A stretch of DNA of 64,000 bases from Rathayibacter sp. VKM Ac-2760 (GCF_009834185.1 NZ_CP047173.1:3410001-3474000), one strand, 5' to 3'. Shown: positions 9,688 to 18,287, numbered from the stretch's first letter. Notes: generated by a model not told the origin, from the sequence alone. Made by a program: numbers and translations.

Positions 9688-10047
9688 ATGACCGCACTCG
9701 ACCAGCGCCCCGCCGAGCGCGCCGCGGCCCAGGAGCCGGGGACCGTCACGATCACCGTCCGCTCGATCGAGCGGATGGCGGTCGCGATCGTCCACGAGGA
9801 GCTGGGCGTCGAGGTCTCCGCGATCCGCGTGCGGCTCTCGGACGACAGCGGCGGGCTCGCGCTCGCCGTGACCGCCCCCGCCGTGCTCGACCCCGACGCC
9901 GAGGGCACCGTCCTCGACCGGCTCCACCGCGATCGCGCGCGCATCGCCTCCCGCATGGGGGCGCTCACCGGCCGCACCGTCAGCCGGGTCGACATCCGGG
10001 TCACCGGAACCCGCACCCCGACCGCCAGAACGAGGAGAGTCGCATGA
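9688..10047 (+). CDS. Asp23-operon protein, Asp23-like short form
   Basis: 119 residues, AGGAG before ATG 9688. The sequence starts with a polar stretch, then VTITVRSIERMAVAIVHEEL and VSAIRVRLSDDSGGLALAVT, and ends with VSRVDIRVTGTR. This is a beta-helix-beta pattern like Asp23, but too divergent for a firm domain call. It sits between the two-helix membrane protein and a larger membrane protein of the same operon. Confidence 0.65.
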   Translation: MTALDQRPAERAAAQEPGTVTITVRSIERMAVAIVHEELGVEVSAIRVRLSDDSGGLALAVTAPAVLDPDAEGTVLDRLHRDRARIASRMGALTGRTVSRVDIRVTGTRTPTARTRRVA

Positions 10048-10643
10048 GCCCCGCACCGTCGACGCGCGACGCGGCCCCGGACGCCCGCTACCGCCGCTAC
10101 CTGCGGCGCGAGACGCACCGCTCCCGCTCGGCCGCACAGATCGTCGTGCTCGTGCTGATCGCGCTGATCGCCGCGTACGTCGGCACGGAGGCGGTGCTCG
10201 CCGTCTTCGGCGCCGCGCCGCTCCTGCTCGCCCCGTCCGCGCTGCTAGGAGCGATCGTCGGCGTGACCGACCTGGCCTCCGGCGCGATCATCGGCATCGC
10301 GGTGGGCACGGCGATCCTCGCGCTGATCGTGCTGATCCTCGCCCTCGCCCCGGGCGCCCGCGCCCGGCACACCGTGGACGACGACCGCCTCGCCGTCGTG
10401 ATCGACGACGGCGTGATCGCCTCCTCGCTCGCCCGCTCGGCCCGCACCGCGGCCCGCTCGCGGCGCGAGGACACCAGCACGTCGATCGGCCGCCGCACCG
10501 CCGTCGTCGAGGTGACGCCCTCCTCGGGCATCACCGTCGACCGCGACGCGGTCCAGTCGGCCGTCGACGAGGAGCTCGGCCGCATCGCGGCCAGGCCCGC
10601 CACCCGCGCCACCGTCCGCGTCTCCGACTCCGGGAGGATCTGA
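10044..10643 (+). CDS. Membrane protein of the Asp23 operon (DUF6286-like)
   Basis: 199 residues; ATG 10044 overlaps the previous stop and is preceded by GAGGAGA. Two membrane segments are visible near residues 31-53 (QIVVLVLIALIAAYVGTEAV) and 75-103 (ASGAIIGIAVGTAILALIVL). The cytosolic C-terminus (about 110-199) carries VVIDDGVIASSLARSART and alternating strands ending in ATVRVSDSG. The pattern resembles actinobacterial DUF6286 proteins found with Asp23. Confidence 0.7.
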   Translation: MSPAPSTRDAAPDARYRRYLRRETHRSRSAAQIVVLVLIALIAAYVGTEAVLAVFGAAPLLLAPSALLGAIVGVTDLASGAIIGIAVGTAILALIVLILALAPGARARHTVDDDRLAVVIDDGVIASSLARSARTAARSRREDTSTSIGRRTAVVEVTPSSGITVDRDAVQSAVDEELGRIAARPATRATVRVSDSGRI

Positions 10644-11266
10644 TGACCACGAGCAACCGGTTCGTGAACCGCCTGATCCTCTTCCTGGTCGGGCTCGTGC
10701 TCGCCGCCGTCACCGCCGGCCTGGTGCTGATCGCCGGCTCCCAGCCGGTCCGCGACGCGGTCGCCGACTTCGCCGACGGCCAGGGCGCGGCCCTCGTCTC
10801 CCGGATCTCGCCGGAGGACGGCACCGCTTGGAGCGACGCCGCCGTGCTGTGGCCGCTGTACGCGATCATCGGGATCTGCGTCCTGGGCATCGTGCTCGCC
10901 CTCGCCCTGATCCTCGCCCACGGCCACGGCCGCACGAGCACGGTCCTCACGGACTCGGGCACGGCGAGCGGGGTCGCGGGAGAGATCGAGATCGCCACCG
11001 GCTTCGCCGAGGACGTGCTCGAGAACGCACTCGCCGGACGCACCGACCTGCTCGACGTGACCGTCGCGGCCTACCGCCACGGCTCGTCGACGGCGCTGAA
11101 GGTCCGCGTCCTCCCCCGCGCCGGGGTCTCGCCCCGGACGGTCGTGGACGCCGTGCACCAGGAGGTCCTCGCGATGGACCGCCTGCTCGGCGCCCGGCTC
11201 CCCGTCGTGCTCGAGGTCGCCTCGAGTGCCCGCGCCGGGTTCTCCAAGGAGGACCGGGTCGCGTGA
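10643..11266 (+). CDS. AmaP-like membrane anchor protein of the Asp23 operon
   Basis: 207 residues; ATG 10643 overlaps the TGA of the preceding gene and has GGGAGGA upstream. A first membrane segment (LILFLVGLVLAAVTAGLVLI) and a second (LWPLYAIIGICVLGIVLALA) flank an extracytoplasmic loop; a cytosolic Asp23-like region follows. This is the layout of AmaP, the alkaline shock protein membrane anchor. It is the last gene of the operon before csbD. Confidence 0.75.
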   Translation: MTTSNRFVNRLILFLVGLVLAAVTAGLVLIAGSQPVRDAVADFADGQGAALVSRISPEDGTAWSDAAVLWPLYAIIGICVLGIVLALALILAHGHGRTSTVLTDSGTASGVAGEIEIATGFAEDVLENALAGRTDLLDVTVAAYRHGSSTALKVRVLPRAGVSPRTVVDAVHQEVLAMDRLLGARLPVVLEVASSARAGFSKEDRVA

Positions 11267-11344
11267 CCCCGGGCGCTCGCGCCCACCCCTTCCCCCGGCG
11301 ATCCGCGCCGAGGGACGAACCGAATCGAACGGAAGGAGCCCCTC

Positions 11345-11518
11345 ATGGGTGCTGACGACAAGATCCGCAACGCGGCCGAGAACCTGCTCGGCAAGGCCAA
11401 GGAAGCGGCCGGCAAGCTGACCGACAACGAGAAGCTCGAGGCCGAGGGCCAGGCCGACCAGACCAAGGCGCACACCAAGAAGGTCGGCGAGGACGTCAAG
11501 GACGTCTTCAAGAACTGA
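11345..11518 (+). CDS. CsbD family protein
   Basis: 57 residues, short, charged and Lys/Glu-rich. KIRNAAENLLGKAKEAAGKL followed by TDNEKLEAEGQADQ is the CsbD signature. Family members are induced by general stress (sigma B in Bacillus); the biochemical role is unknown. ATG 11345 is preceded by GGAAGGAG. It is separated from the Asp23 operon by 78 bp and ends at a strong terminator, and it fits the stress theme of the preceding genes. Confidence 0.9.
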   Translation: MGADDKIRNAAENLLGKAKEAAGKLTDNEKLEAEGQADQTKAHTKKVGEDVKDVFKN

Positions 11519-11535
11519 CGCTCGCGCCGAACGAC

Positions 11536-11574
11536 GAAGAGGCCGCCTGTCGCTGATGCGACGGCGGCCTCTTC
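11536..11574 (+). terminator. Hairpin terminator after csbD
   Basis: GAAGAGGCCGCC pairs with GGCGGCCTCTTC; an inner TGTCGC/GCGAC pairing closes most of the loop. It lies 18 bp after the csbD stop and faces the convergent amidase gene, so it probably stops both. Confidence 0.85.
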
Positions 11575-11605
11575 TCGTGCGCGGAGGGTCGGAGACTCGA
11601 GAGGG

Positions 11606-13165
11606 TCAGACGCTCCAGAACATGATGCGCCCGGCCGAGGCCGAGTCGATGCTCTGATCGAGGTTGTCGGCGGTGTGCGAGGAGTAGAGGACGACGTCGC
11701 CCTTCACGCTCGTGACGACGCCGGTGTGGTCCCAGTCGCCCGAGCCGTCCCAGTCGAACTGCACGATGTCGCCGGGCTTCACCTCGGAGCGCTGCGCGTT
11801 CGTGAGCGGCGTCGCCCGCTCGGGGTGCGCGGCGAGGTAGGAGTTGAACGCGGTGGAGGAGGCCCAGGCCGAGCTGTAGCCGCCGGTCCGCGAGTAGCTC
11901 CACTCGCCGTCCATCTCCCAGCCGCGGGCGATCAGCGACTGCGAGGTGAAGTTGACGCAGTCGTTGCCCGAGATGACGCCGTACTGCGCGGAGTTGTAGT
12001 CGGACCAGTAGGTCTCGAGGTAGTCGAGCTGCGAGGCGAGGCGGCTCGCGTCGAGCGCGGCGGCGGCCTTGGCGGCCTCGATCTCGGGGTCGGGCGTGTA
12101 GGCGAAGGTGATCGCCGAGGCGACGACCTTCGTGGTCGCGAGCACGCCGGTCGCGGTCGGGCTGGGCGAGGCGGTCGCGCTGGGGGCGACGAGGTCGGCG
12201 GGCTGCGCATCGGTGCCGGCGGTGGCGCCGGCCTCGGGGGTCGCGGAGACGGCGGTCAGCGGCTCGTCGGCGGCGGCGGTCGCCTCCGGAGTCGACGTGG
12301 CCGGGGTCGACGTGGCCGGGGTCGTCGTGTCGACCGCGGGCTGCACCGTCTCGGCGGGGACGGGGTCGACCGTCGCGGCGGCGACCGAGTCGGTGACGGC
12401 GTCGAAGGTGATGGGCGCTCCTCCGGCGTCGAAGAACGCGACGGGGACCACTCCCTCGGCCTCGCCGTCGGCGGGCGGCGCGGTGACGGTGATCTGGTCG
12501 GGAGTGTCGACGGTGACGCTGCCCTCGGCGTCGCCGAAGCGGACCGTGGCGACCGAGTCGAGGTTCGAGCCCGAGATCGTCACGCTCGTGCCGCCGGCGA
12601 CGGTGCCGGTCGTGGTGGAGACGCTGCTGAGGACGACGCGGGCGTCGGCAGTGGTGGCGGGCAGGACCGTGACGGGGGCGGCGGTCGGCGTGGGCGTCGC
12701 TCCGGAGGCCGTCGCGGACTCGGTCGTGGTGGAGGCGCCGACGGTGAGGCTCGCTCCGGCGGCGACCGCCACGACGACGAGGCCGCCCGACATCGCCAGC
12801 ACGAGGTGGCGGCGCGAGGGGCGGAAGAAGGAGGCACCCCGGCGCACGGGCTCGGCGCGCTGGCGGTGGCCCTCGGCTGCGCGGCGATCGCGGCGGGAGG
12901 GGAAGACCTCGCCGGTCGCGGGGTGCTGCGGGGCGGGCGCGGAGGGGCGGATGCCCTCGGCGGCCGGCGCGAGGACGGCGGGAGCGAGCACGGCGGGCGC
13001 CGCGGCGACGGTAGTCGTCGCCGGCGCGGTCGCGCGGACGCGGCCTTCGCGCTCGCGCGCCTCGCGGCGGGTCAGCGGCGGGGCGAGCTCGGCGGGGGCG
13101 GCGGAGTCGTCGCCGACGGCGGGCACGGTGGAACGGGTGGAACTGTGGGGCACAGGGGAACTCAC
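11606..13165 (-). CDS. Membrane-anchored TIG-domain protein with C-terminal amidase domain
   Basis: About 519 residues from GTG 13165; the start is uncertain because an ATG at 13291 is in frame. The N-terminal 120 residues are cytosolic-like and basic (LTRREAREREG). One membrane segment follows (LVLAMSGGLVVVAVAAGASL). Next come a TIG/IPT-type domain (GTVAGGTSVTISGSNLDSVA), a Thr/Ala/Pro-rich linker, and a C-terminal amidase_6/CHAP-like domain with Cys in SGNDCVNFTSQSLIARGW and His in DWDHTGVVTSVKGDVV. It is probably a secreted cell-wall hydrolase or peptidase held at the membrane. An MtrA-like GTAAC repeat lies upstream. Confidence 0.8.
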   Translation of the reverse strand: MSSPVPHSSTRSTVPAVGDDSAAPAELAPPLTRREAREREGRVRATAPATTTVAAAPAVLAPAVLAPAAEGIRPSAPAPQHPATGEVFPSRRDRRAAEGHRQRAEPVRRGASFFRPSRRHLVLAMSGGLVVVAVAAGASLTVGASTTTESATASGATPTPTAAPVTVLPATTADARVVLSSVSTTTGTVAGGTSVTISGSNLDSVATVRFGDAEGSVTVDTPDQITVTAPPADGEAEGVVPVAFFDAGGAPITFDAVTDSVAAATVDPVPAETVQPAVDTTTPATSTPATSTPEATAAADEPLTAVSATPEAGATAGTDAQPADLVAPSATASPSPTATGVLATTKVVASAITFAYTPDPEIEAAKAAAALDASRLASQLDYLETYWSDYNSAQYGVISGNDCVNFTSQSLIARGWEMDGEWSYSRTGGYSSAWASSTAFNSYLAAHPERATPLTNAQRSEVKPGDIVQFDWDGSGDWDHTGVVTSVKGDVVLYSSHTADNLDQSIDSASAGRIMFWSV

Positions 13166-13272
13166 GGGTCGGTGCGCACGAGGACGGGGGCCGTGCGGAT
13201 CATCGGGGGGAAGCGGCCATGTCACCACGCGGGAGTCGGAGACCCGTAAGGGTGACCTCCGAAAGCACTCCG

Positions 13273-13290
13273 AGTAACGGTACGGTAACA
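13273..13290 (-). promoter_or_regulatory. Direct GTAAC repeat (MtrA-box-like) upstream of the amidase gene
   Basis: On the plus strand, GTAAC occurs at 13274-13278 and 13285-13289, an 11-bp period; on the gene strand this reads GTTACCGTACCGTTAC. Actinobacterial MtrA recognises loosely conserved GTAAC direct repeats in front of cell-wall hydrolase genes, which fits the downstream gene. The rest of 13166-13579 shows no other clear element apart from the reading frame noted at 13436-13579. Confidence 0.45.
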
Positions 13291-13579
13291 ACGCCCGTCT
13301 GTCACGTCCGCTTCTGATCGCGGTGCCGTTCGCAAGCCCTTGCAGATCCGTTTTCGGACACAGACGGATGCCCGATCGGACATGGCGACACCCGGCCGGA
13401 CGACCCGACCGGGTGCGCCGCGAGGCCTCGACCGGTCAGCCGCGCAACCGCCCGATCCTCCTCGTCGCCGCCCGCCGCCGGTCGTGCAGCCACCACCAGC
13501 TGAGCCAGCTCCGCAGGTAGAAGAGCCCGACCGGGCGTCTTTCGCCCCGCGAGGCGCGCTGCACCCGGAGCCACTCGCG

Positions 13580-14461
13580 CTAGGAGGTCGTGCCGGCCGC
13601 GTAGTCCGGGGCGTCCGGCAGGCTGAACAGGCGCTCGAGCGTGGGGATGCCGGCGTCGTGCAGGTGCTGCGCGAGCTCGACCCCGATGTAGCGCAGGTGG
13701 TACGGCTCGGACTCGTAGCCGGTGATCGGCGTGGTGTCCGGCTTGTACCGCACGAGGAAGCCGAACCGGTGCGCGTTCGCGCCGACCCACCGGCCCTCGG
13801 GGGTGTCGCCCCAGCAGATCTCGAGGGCGCAGGTGCCGGAGGAGCCGACGACGTCGACCGCCCAGCCGGTCTGGTGCTCGCTGTGACCCGGGCGGGCACT
13901 CGTCGCGTCGGCGCCGGCCTGGCCTCGGGTGGAGACCCAGCCGGCGTAGACGCTGACCTGGGTGTCGTAGGAGCGGTAGGCGCTCTGCACCGCGAGCGAG
14001 AGCCCGGCCTCGCTCGACGCGGCGGTGAACATCGGCACGAGGGCGTCCGCGGTCGCCTGCCGCATCGGCTGGCGGTTGACGTACGGGACGGCCGGGTAGA
14101 CGAGGTCGGCCGGGACGTAGTCGACCGGGGTCAGGGTCCGCAGCTTGTTGACGACCACCCAGAGGCTGGCCGGGTCGTCGACGGAGTTCGCGGTCAGGTC
14201 GATCCCGGGGGTGGCGGTCGGCGTCGGCGTCTCGGTCGGCGTCGGCGTCTCCGTCGGCGTCGGCGTCGCACTCGCGGAGGCGGTCGGCGTCGCGCTCGAA
14301 GACGGACTGGGAGCGACGGTCGGAGCGTTCGCGCGCCCCGCGCCGATCGCCGCGTTCACGCCGACCGCGGCGATTCCGGCGGCCACCGCGACTCCCCCGA
14401 CGACCAGCGCGCGACGGCGGACGGGGCGTCCCTCCGGGGTCCGGTTCTCGTCCGAGGTCAT
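13580..14461 (-). CDS. VanY-type D-alanyl-D-alanine carboxypeptidase (peptidase M15B)
   Basis: 293 residues. A Lys/Arg-containing N-terminus (RRRALVVGGVAVAAGIAAVG) forms a signal anchor, followed by a Thr-Pro repeat linker (about 50-85). The catalytic domain has the zinc motifs SARPGHSEHQTGWAVDV (SxHxxGxAxD) and EPYHLRYIG (Glu base and zinc His). It is expected to trim stem peptides of peptidoglycan outside the membrane. It is on the same strand as the amidase gene but separated by over 400 bp. The start MTSDENRTPEG is followed directly by the basic signal region. Confidence 0.9.
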   Translation of the reverse strand: MTSDENRTPEGRPVRRRALVVGGVAVAAGIAAVGVNAAIGAGRANAPTVAPSPSSSATPTASASATPTPTETPTPTETPTPTATPGIDLTANSVDDPASLWVVVNKLRTLTPVDYVPADLVYPAVPYVNRQPMRQATADALVPMFTAASSEAGLSLAVQSAYRSYDTQVSVYAGWVSTRGQAGADATSARPGHSEHQTGWAVDVVGSSGTCALEICWGDTPEGRWVGANAHRFGFLVRYKPDTTPITGYESEPYHLRYIGVELAQHLHDAGIPTLERLFSLPDAPDYAAGTTS

Positions 14462-14673
14462 GCTCCGAGCCTACGCGCGGGCCGACGGCACGCTCTCAGG
14501 CCCTCGTCAAGCGCCGAGGGAGGTTCTGCTGCGCCACTGCTCCTCCACGCGCGTCTCCAATATCCTCAAAGGATTCACATAAGCAGACCCCCTAGCTTGA
14601 GTGACAGCCTCGGCGACCGCGCGCATCCGCCCCCTCGGATGAGCCGCCCCGGTCCCGATGACGAGAGGACCCC

Positions 14674-16218
14674 ATGCTGCGACCCCTGCACGTCCGAGCA
14701 GTGCCCCTCCCCGCCCTCGCCCGCGCGCTCGAGCTGCCCGACGACGGCGTCCCGCCCGTCGAGGTGAGCGGGATCACCCTCACCGCCTCCGACGTCGAGC
14801 CGGGCGATCTCTTCGTCGCGCTCGCCGGAGTCAACCGGCACGGCTCCGACTTCGCGGCCGAGGCCGCCGACCGCGGCGCCATCGCCGTGCTGACCGACTC
14901 CGTCGGCGAGGACGCCTCCCGCGCGACCGGCCTGCCGGTGCTCGTCGTCGACGATCCGCGCTCCCGCCTCGGCGCCGCCGCCGCCGCCGTCTACGCGACG
15001 ACCGAGCGCGCCCCGCTGCTGCTCGGCGTCACCGGCACCAACGGCAAGACCTCGACCGTGCACATGCTCGAGGGCATGCTCCGGCAGCTGGGCGTCGTGC
15101 CCGGCCTCAGCTCCACCGCCGAGCGGCACATCGGCGACACCTCCGTCACGAGCGGGCTCACCACCCCCGAGGCGACCGAGCTGCACGCCCTCATCGCGCG
15201 CATGCAGGAGGAGGGCGTCGGCGCCGCCGCGATCGAGGTCAGCGCGCAGGCCCTCACCCGGCACCGCGTGGACGGGGTCGTCTTCGACGTCGCCGCGTTC
15301 ACCAACCTCAGCCACGACCACCTCGACGACTACGGCGACATGGACACCTACTTCGCCCAGAAGGCGCAGCTGTTCCAGCCCGACCGGTCGCGCCGCGCGG
15401 TCGTCTCGCTCGACTCGCCGGCCGGCGCCCGGATCCGCGACGAGGCGGGGGTGCCCGTCACGACGATCACCTCGCTGCCCGACGTCGACGCGGACTGGCG
15501 GGTCAGCATCCTCGAGCAGGAGTTCGGGCGCACCCACTTCCGCGTGCAGAACCGGGAGAACCGGGCGATCACCACCTCCGTCCCGATCATCGGCGCGCAC
15601 ATGGCGGCCAACGCCGCCCTCGCGATCGTGGTGCTGATCGAGTCGGGCCGGCCGATCGGCGAGATCCGCGCGGCGCTGCACCGCGACGGCGGTCTCGACG
15701 TCTCGCTCCCCGGCCGCACCGAGCGCGTCTCGGGCGAGCACGGGCCGACCGTCTACGTCGACTTCGGCCACAGCGCCGACGCCTTCACCCGCACCCTGGA
15801 GGCGGTGCGCGAGGTCACCCCCGGCCGCGTGATCATGGTCTTCGGGGCCGACGGCGACCGCGACGCCCTGAAGCGGCCGGCGATGGCCGAGGCGGCCGTC
15901 TCGGGCAGCGACGTGCTCGTCATCACCGACCACCACCCGCGCTTCGAGGAGCCGGCCTCCATCCGCCGCACCCTGCTCGCGGCCGCTCGGGCGGCTCGGC
16001 CCGACGGCGAGATCCACGAGGTCGACGACCCCAAGCGCGCGATCCGCGTGGCGGTCTCGCTGGCGCACGAGGGCGATTCGATCCTCTGGGCGGGGCCGGG
16101 GCACCAGAACTACCGCGACATCGAGGGCGTGCGCACGCCGTACTCGGCGCGGGCTGAGGCGCGCGCGGCCCTGCGCGAGGCCGGCTGGGCCGAGGCGGAG
16201 GTCCCCGCGCACCGCTGA
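14674..16218 (+). CDS. MurE-like Mur ligase with altered amino-acid-binding motifs
   Basis: 514 residues, MurE length. The ATP loop GVTGTNGKTSTVHML, the central SAQALTRHRVDGVVFDVAAF and the carbamylated-Lys region TYFAQKAQLF are MurE-like. The amino-acid site is not: the DNPR motif of MurE reads HHPR (ITDHHPRFEEP) and KGHE reads PGHQ (LWAGPGHQNY). Arg is retained, but the Glu that contacts the side-chain amine of diaminopimelate is Gln. The gene is outside any division/cell-wall cluster. It probably ligates a different substrate, or modifies a cell-wall or capsule precursor. GAGAGGA precedes ATG 14674. Confidence 0.8.
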   Translation: MLRPLHVRAVPLPALARALELPDDGVPPVEVSGITLTASDVEPGDLFVALAGVNRHGSDFAAEAADRGAIAVLTDSVGEDASRATGLPVLVVDDPRSRLGAAAAAVYATTERAPLLLGVTGTNGKTSTVHMLEGMLRQLGVVPGLSSTAERHIGDTSVTSGLTTPEATELHALIARMQEEGVGAAAIEVSAQALTRHRVDGVVFDVAAFTNLSHDHLDDYGDMDTYFAQKAQLFQPDRSRRAVVSLDSPAGARIRDEAGVPVTTITSLPDVDADWRVSILEQEFGRTHFRVQNRENRAITTSVPIIGAHMAANAALAIVVLIESGRPIGEIRAALHRDGGLDVSLPGRTERVSGEHGPTVYVDFGHSADAFTRTLEAVREVTPGRVIMVFGADGDRDALKRPAMAEAAVSGSDVLVITDHHPRFEEPASIRRTLLAAARAARPDGEIHEVDDPKRAIRVAVSLAHEGDSILWAGPGHQNYRDIEGVRTPYSARAEARAALREAGWAEAEVPAHR

Positions 16219-16307
16219 TCGGCCCGGCGCGCCGACCGTTCGGCGCCCCCTCCTGAAATCCTCCACAGGCTCGCCCGAACCGCTGGAGGAGACTCCGCAC
16301 GCGGTGT

Positions 16308-16330
16308 AACTTTGCGCAGCACGCAACGTT
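16308..16330. promoter_or_regulatory. Operator-like inverted repeat upstream of the MFS exporter
   Basis: AACTTTGCG (16308-16316) and CGCAACGTT (16322-16330) are inverted with one mismatch and a 5-nt spacer. The site is 51 bp before the GTG start. The size suits a TetR- or MarR-type repressor, but no regulator gene is adjacent. Confidence 0.45.
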
Positions 16331-16380
16331 TGCGGCGGTCCGCCGTGCCCTGGCAGCGTCCGCCAGACAAGGGGACCCCC

Positions 16381-18207
16381 GTGACCGATTCCGCCCGCCC
16401 ACCCGCGACCGCCGCCGCCCCGTCGGGCGCGATCATGACGCACCGCCAGATCCTCTTCGTGATCTTCGGCCTGATGGCGGGCATGTTCCTGTCCTCGCTC
16501 GACCAGACCATCGTCGGCACCTCGATGCGCACCATCGCCGACGACCTCGACGGCCTCTCGCAGCAGGCCTGGGTCACCACCGCGTACCTGATCGTCTCGA
16601 CGATCGCGACGCCGATCTACGGCAAGCTCTCCGACATCTTCGGCCGCCGCCCGCTCTACCTGATCGCCATCGTCCTCTTCCTGATCGGCTCGCTCCTGGC
16701 CGGCTTCGCGACCTCGATGCTCGGCCTCGCCGGCTTCCGCGCCGTGCAGGGCCTCGGCGCCGGCGGACTGATGTCGCTCGCCCTCACCGTGATGGGCGAC
16801 ATCCTGCCGCCGCGCGAGCGCGCCAAGTATCAGGGCTACTTCCTCGCCGTCTTCGGCATCTCGAGCGTCGTCGGTCCGCTGATCGGCGGCCTCCTCGCCG
16901 GCACCCCGGAGATCCTCTTCATCACCGGCTGGCGCTGGGTCTTCCTGATCAACCTGCCGATCGGTGCCGTCGCGCTCTTCATCGTGGTGCGCTTCCTGCA
17001 CCTGCCGAAGCCGGCCGCCCGCCGCTCGGTGCGGATCGACTGGTGGGGCGCGGCCCTCGTCATCATCGCCGCCGTGCCGCTCCTGCTCGTCGCCGAGCAG
17101 GGTCGCGACTGGGGCTGGGGCTCGCCGATCGCCTGGGTCTGCTACATCGTCGGCGTGCTCGGCATCATCGGCTTCATCGCGGCCGAGCGGATGATGGGCG
17201 ACGACGCGCTGATCCCGCTGAAGCTCTTCCGCTCGCCCACCTTCTCGATGGCGACCGTCCTGGGCGTGCTCGTCGGCTTCGGCATGTTCGGCGGCATGAT
17301 GGCGCTGCCGCTCTACCTGCAGCTCGTCAACGGCGCGACGCCGACCGAGTCCGGCTTCCTGATGCTGCCGATGATCCTCGGCCTGATGATCGCCTCGATC
17401 GTCTCGGGCCAGATCATCTCGCGCACCGGCCGCTACCGCGCCTTCCCCATCCTCGGCACCTTCCTGATGTCGGCGGCCTTCTTCTACCTGTCCTTCGTCT
17501 CGATCGACAAGCCGGTGATCTACGTGATGGGCGGCATGCTGCTGCTCGGACTGGGCCTGGGCCAGATGATGCAGACGCTGACCCTCGCGTCGCAGAACTC
17601 GGTCGACACGGCGAACATGGGCGTCGCGACCAGCGCCTCGACGTTCTTCCGCCAGATCGGCGGCACGCTGGGCACCGCCGTGATCTTCTCGGTGCTGTTC
17701 AGCCGCATCCCGGAGACGATCGCCGCCGCCTTCAAGAACCCGACGATCGCTGCGAACCTGCAGGCCGCCGCGTCGGACCCGACGATCGCGGCCGACCCGG
17801 CCAACGCGGGCATCCTGAAGCTGCTGCAGTCGCAGGACACCGCGGCGATCGGCTCGGCGCTCGACGGCGACACCTCGTTCCTGAACACGGCGAACGACGC
17901 GCTCTCCGCGCCGTTCCTCACCGGCTTCAACGACGCGACGGTCACGGTGTTCCAGGTCGCGCTGGGCGTGGTCCTGCTCGCCTTCGTGCTCTCCTGGTTC
18001 CTGAAGACCCCGCCGCTGCGGGCGAAGTCGGCGATGCAGGAGGCGCACGACCTCGCGAACGAGGACGCCGCGGCCGAGCTGCGCCGCACCGATCCGCAGC
18101 TGGCCGCGCGCGCCGGCGCCGACCTCGCCGCCGGGAGCATCGAGCCCGACGTGCGGACCGACTCCGTCGCGACGACTCCGCGGGACGGCGGCGAGCGCCG
18201 CGGCTGA
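16381..18207 (+). CDS. MFS multidrug exporter, DHA2 family (14 membrane segments)
   Basis: 608 residues. It is a proton-driven exporter of the EmrB/QacA group. Motifs include LDQTIVGTSMRTIADDL (DHA2 motif D1), GKLSDIFGRRPLYL (motif A) and GFRAVQGLGAGGLMSL. Fourteen hydrophobic segments fit the group. A long extracytoplasmic loop (about 490-550, Ala/Asp-rich) precedes the last helix, and the polar C-terminus is about 60 residues. GTG 16381 is the probable start, with GGGGA about 8 nt upstream; a longer frame from 16312 would cover the operator-like repeat. Confidence 0.9.
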   Translation: MTDSARPPATAAAPSGAIMTHRQILFVIFGLMAGMFLSSLDQTIVGTSMRTIADDLDGLSQQAWVTTAYLIVSTIATPIYGKLSDIFGRRPLYLIAIVLFLIGSLLAGFATSMLGLAGFRAVQGLGAGGLMSLALTVMGDILPPRERAKYQGYFLAVFGISSVVGPLIGGLLAGTPEILFITGWRWVFLINLPIGAVALFIVVRFLHLPKPAARRSVRIDWWGAALVIIAAVPLLLVAEQGRDWGWGSPIAWVCYIVGVLGIIGFIAAERMMGDDALIPLKLFRSPTFSMATVLGVLVGFGMFGGMMALPLYLQLVNGATPTESGFLMLPMILGLMIASIVSGQIISRTGRYRAFPILGTFLMSAAFFYLSFVSIDKPVIYVMGGMLLLGLGLGQMMQTLTLASQNSVDTANMGVATSASTFFRQIGGTLGTAVIFSVLFSRIPETIAAAFKNPTIAANLQAAASDPTIAADPANAGILKLLQSQDTAAIGSALDGDTSFLNTANDALSAPFLTGFNDATVTVFQVALGVVLLAFVLSWFLKTPPLRAKSAMQEAHDLANEDAAAELRRTDPQLAARAGADLAAGSIEPDVRTDSVATTPRDGGERRG

Positions 18208-18244
18208 GCACTCCCGCTCCTCCTCGATCCTCCCTGACGGCCCT

Positions 18245-18277
18245 GACGGCCCGGACGCCTCGGCGTGCCGGGCCGTC
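18245..18277 (+). terminator. Hairpin terminator after the MFS gene
   Basis: GACGGCCCGG (18245-18254) pairs perfectly with CCGGGCCGTC (18268-18277); the loop can form a further ACGC/GCGT stem. It lies 38 bp after the MFS stop. Confidence 0.7.
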
Positions 18278-18287
18278 GGCGTCTCCG

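Noticed and set aside
13166..13579. c-di-AMP (ydaO-type) riboswitch before the amidase gene
   Set aside because: Amidase genes in actinobacteria can carry one, but no conserved ydaO core sequence could be recognised.
14200..14290. Tandem DNA repeat
   Set aside because: It encodes the Thr-Pro linker of the carboxypeptidase and is explained by coding low complexity.
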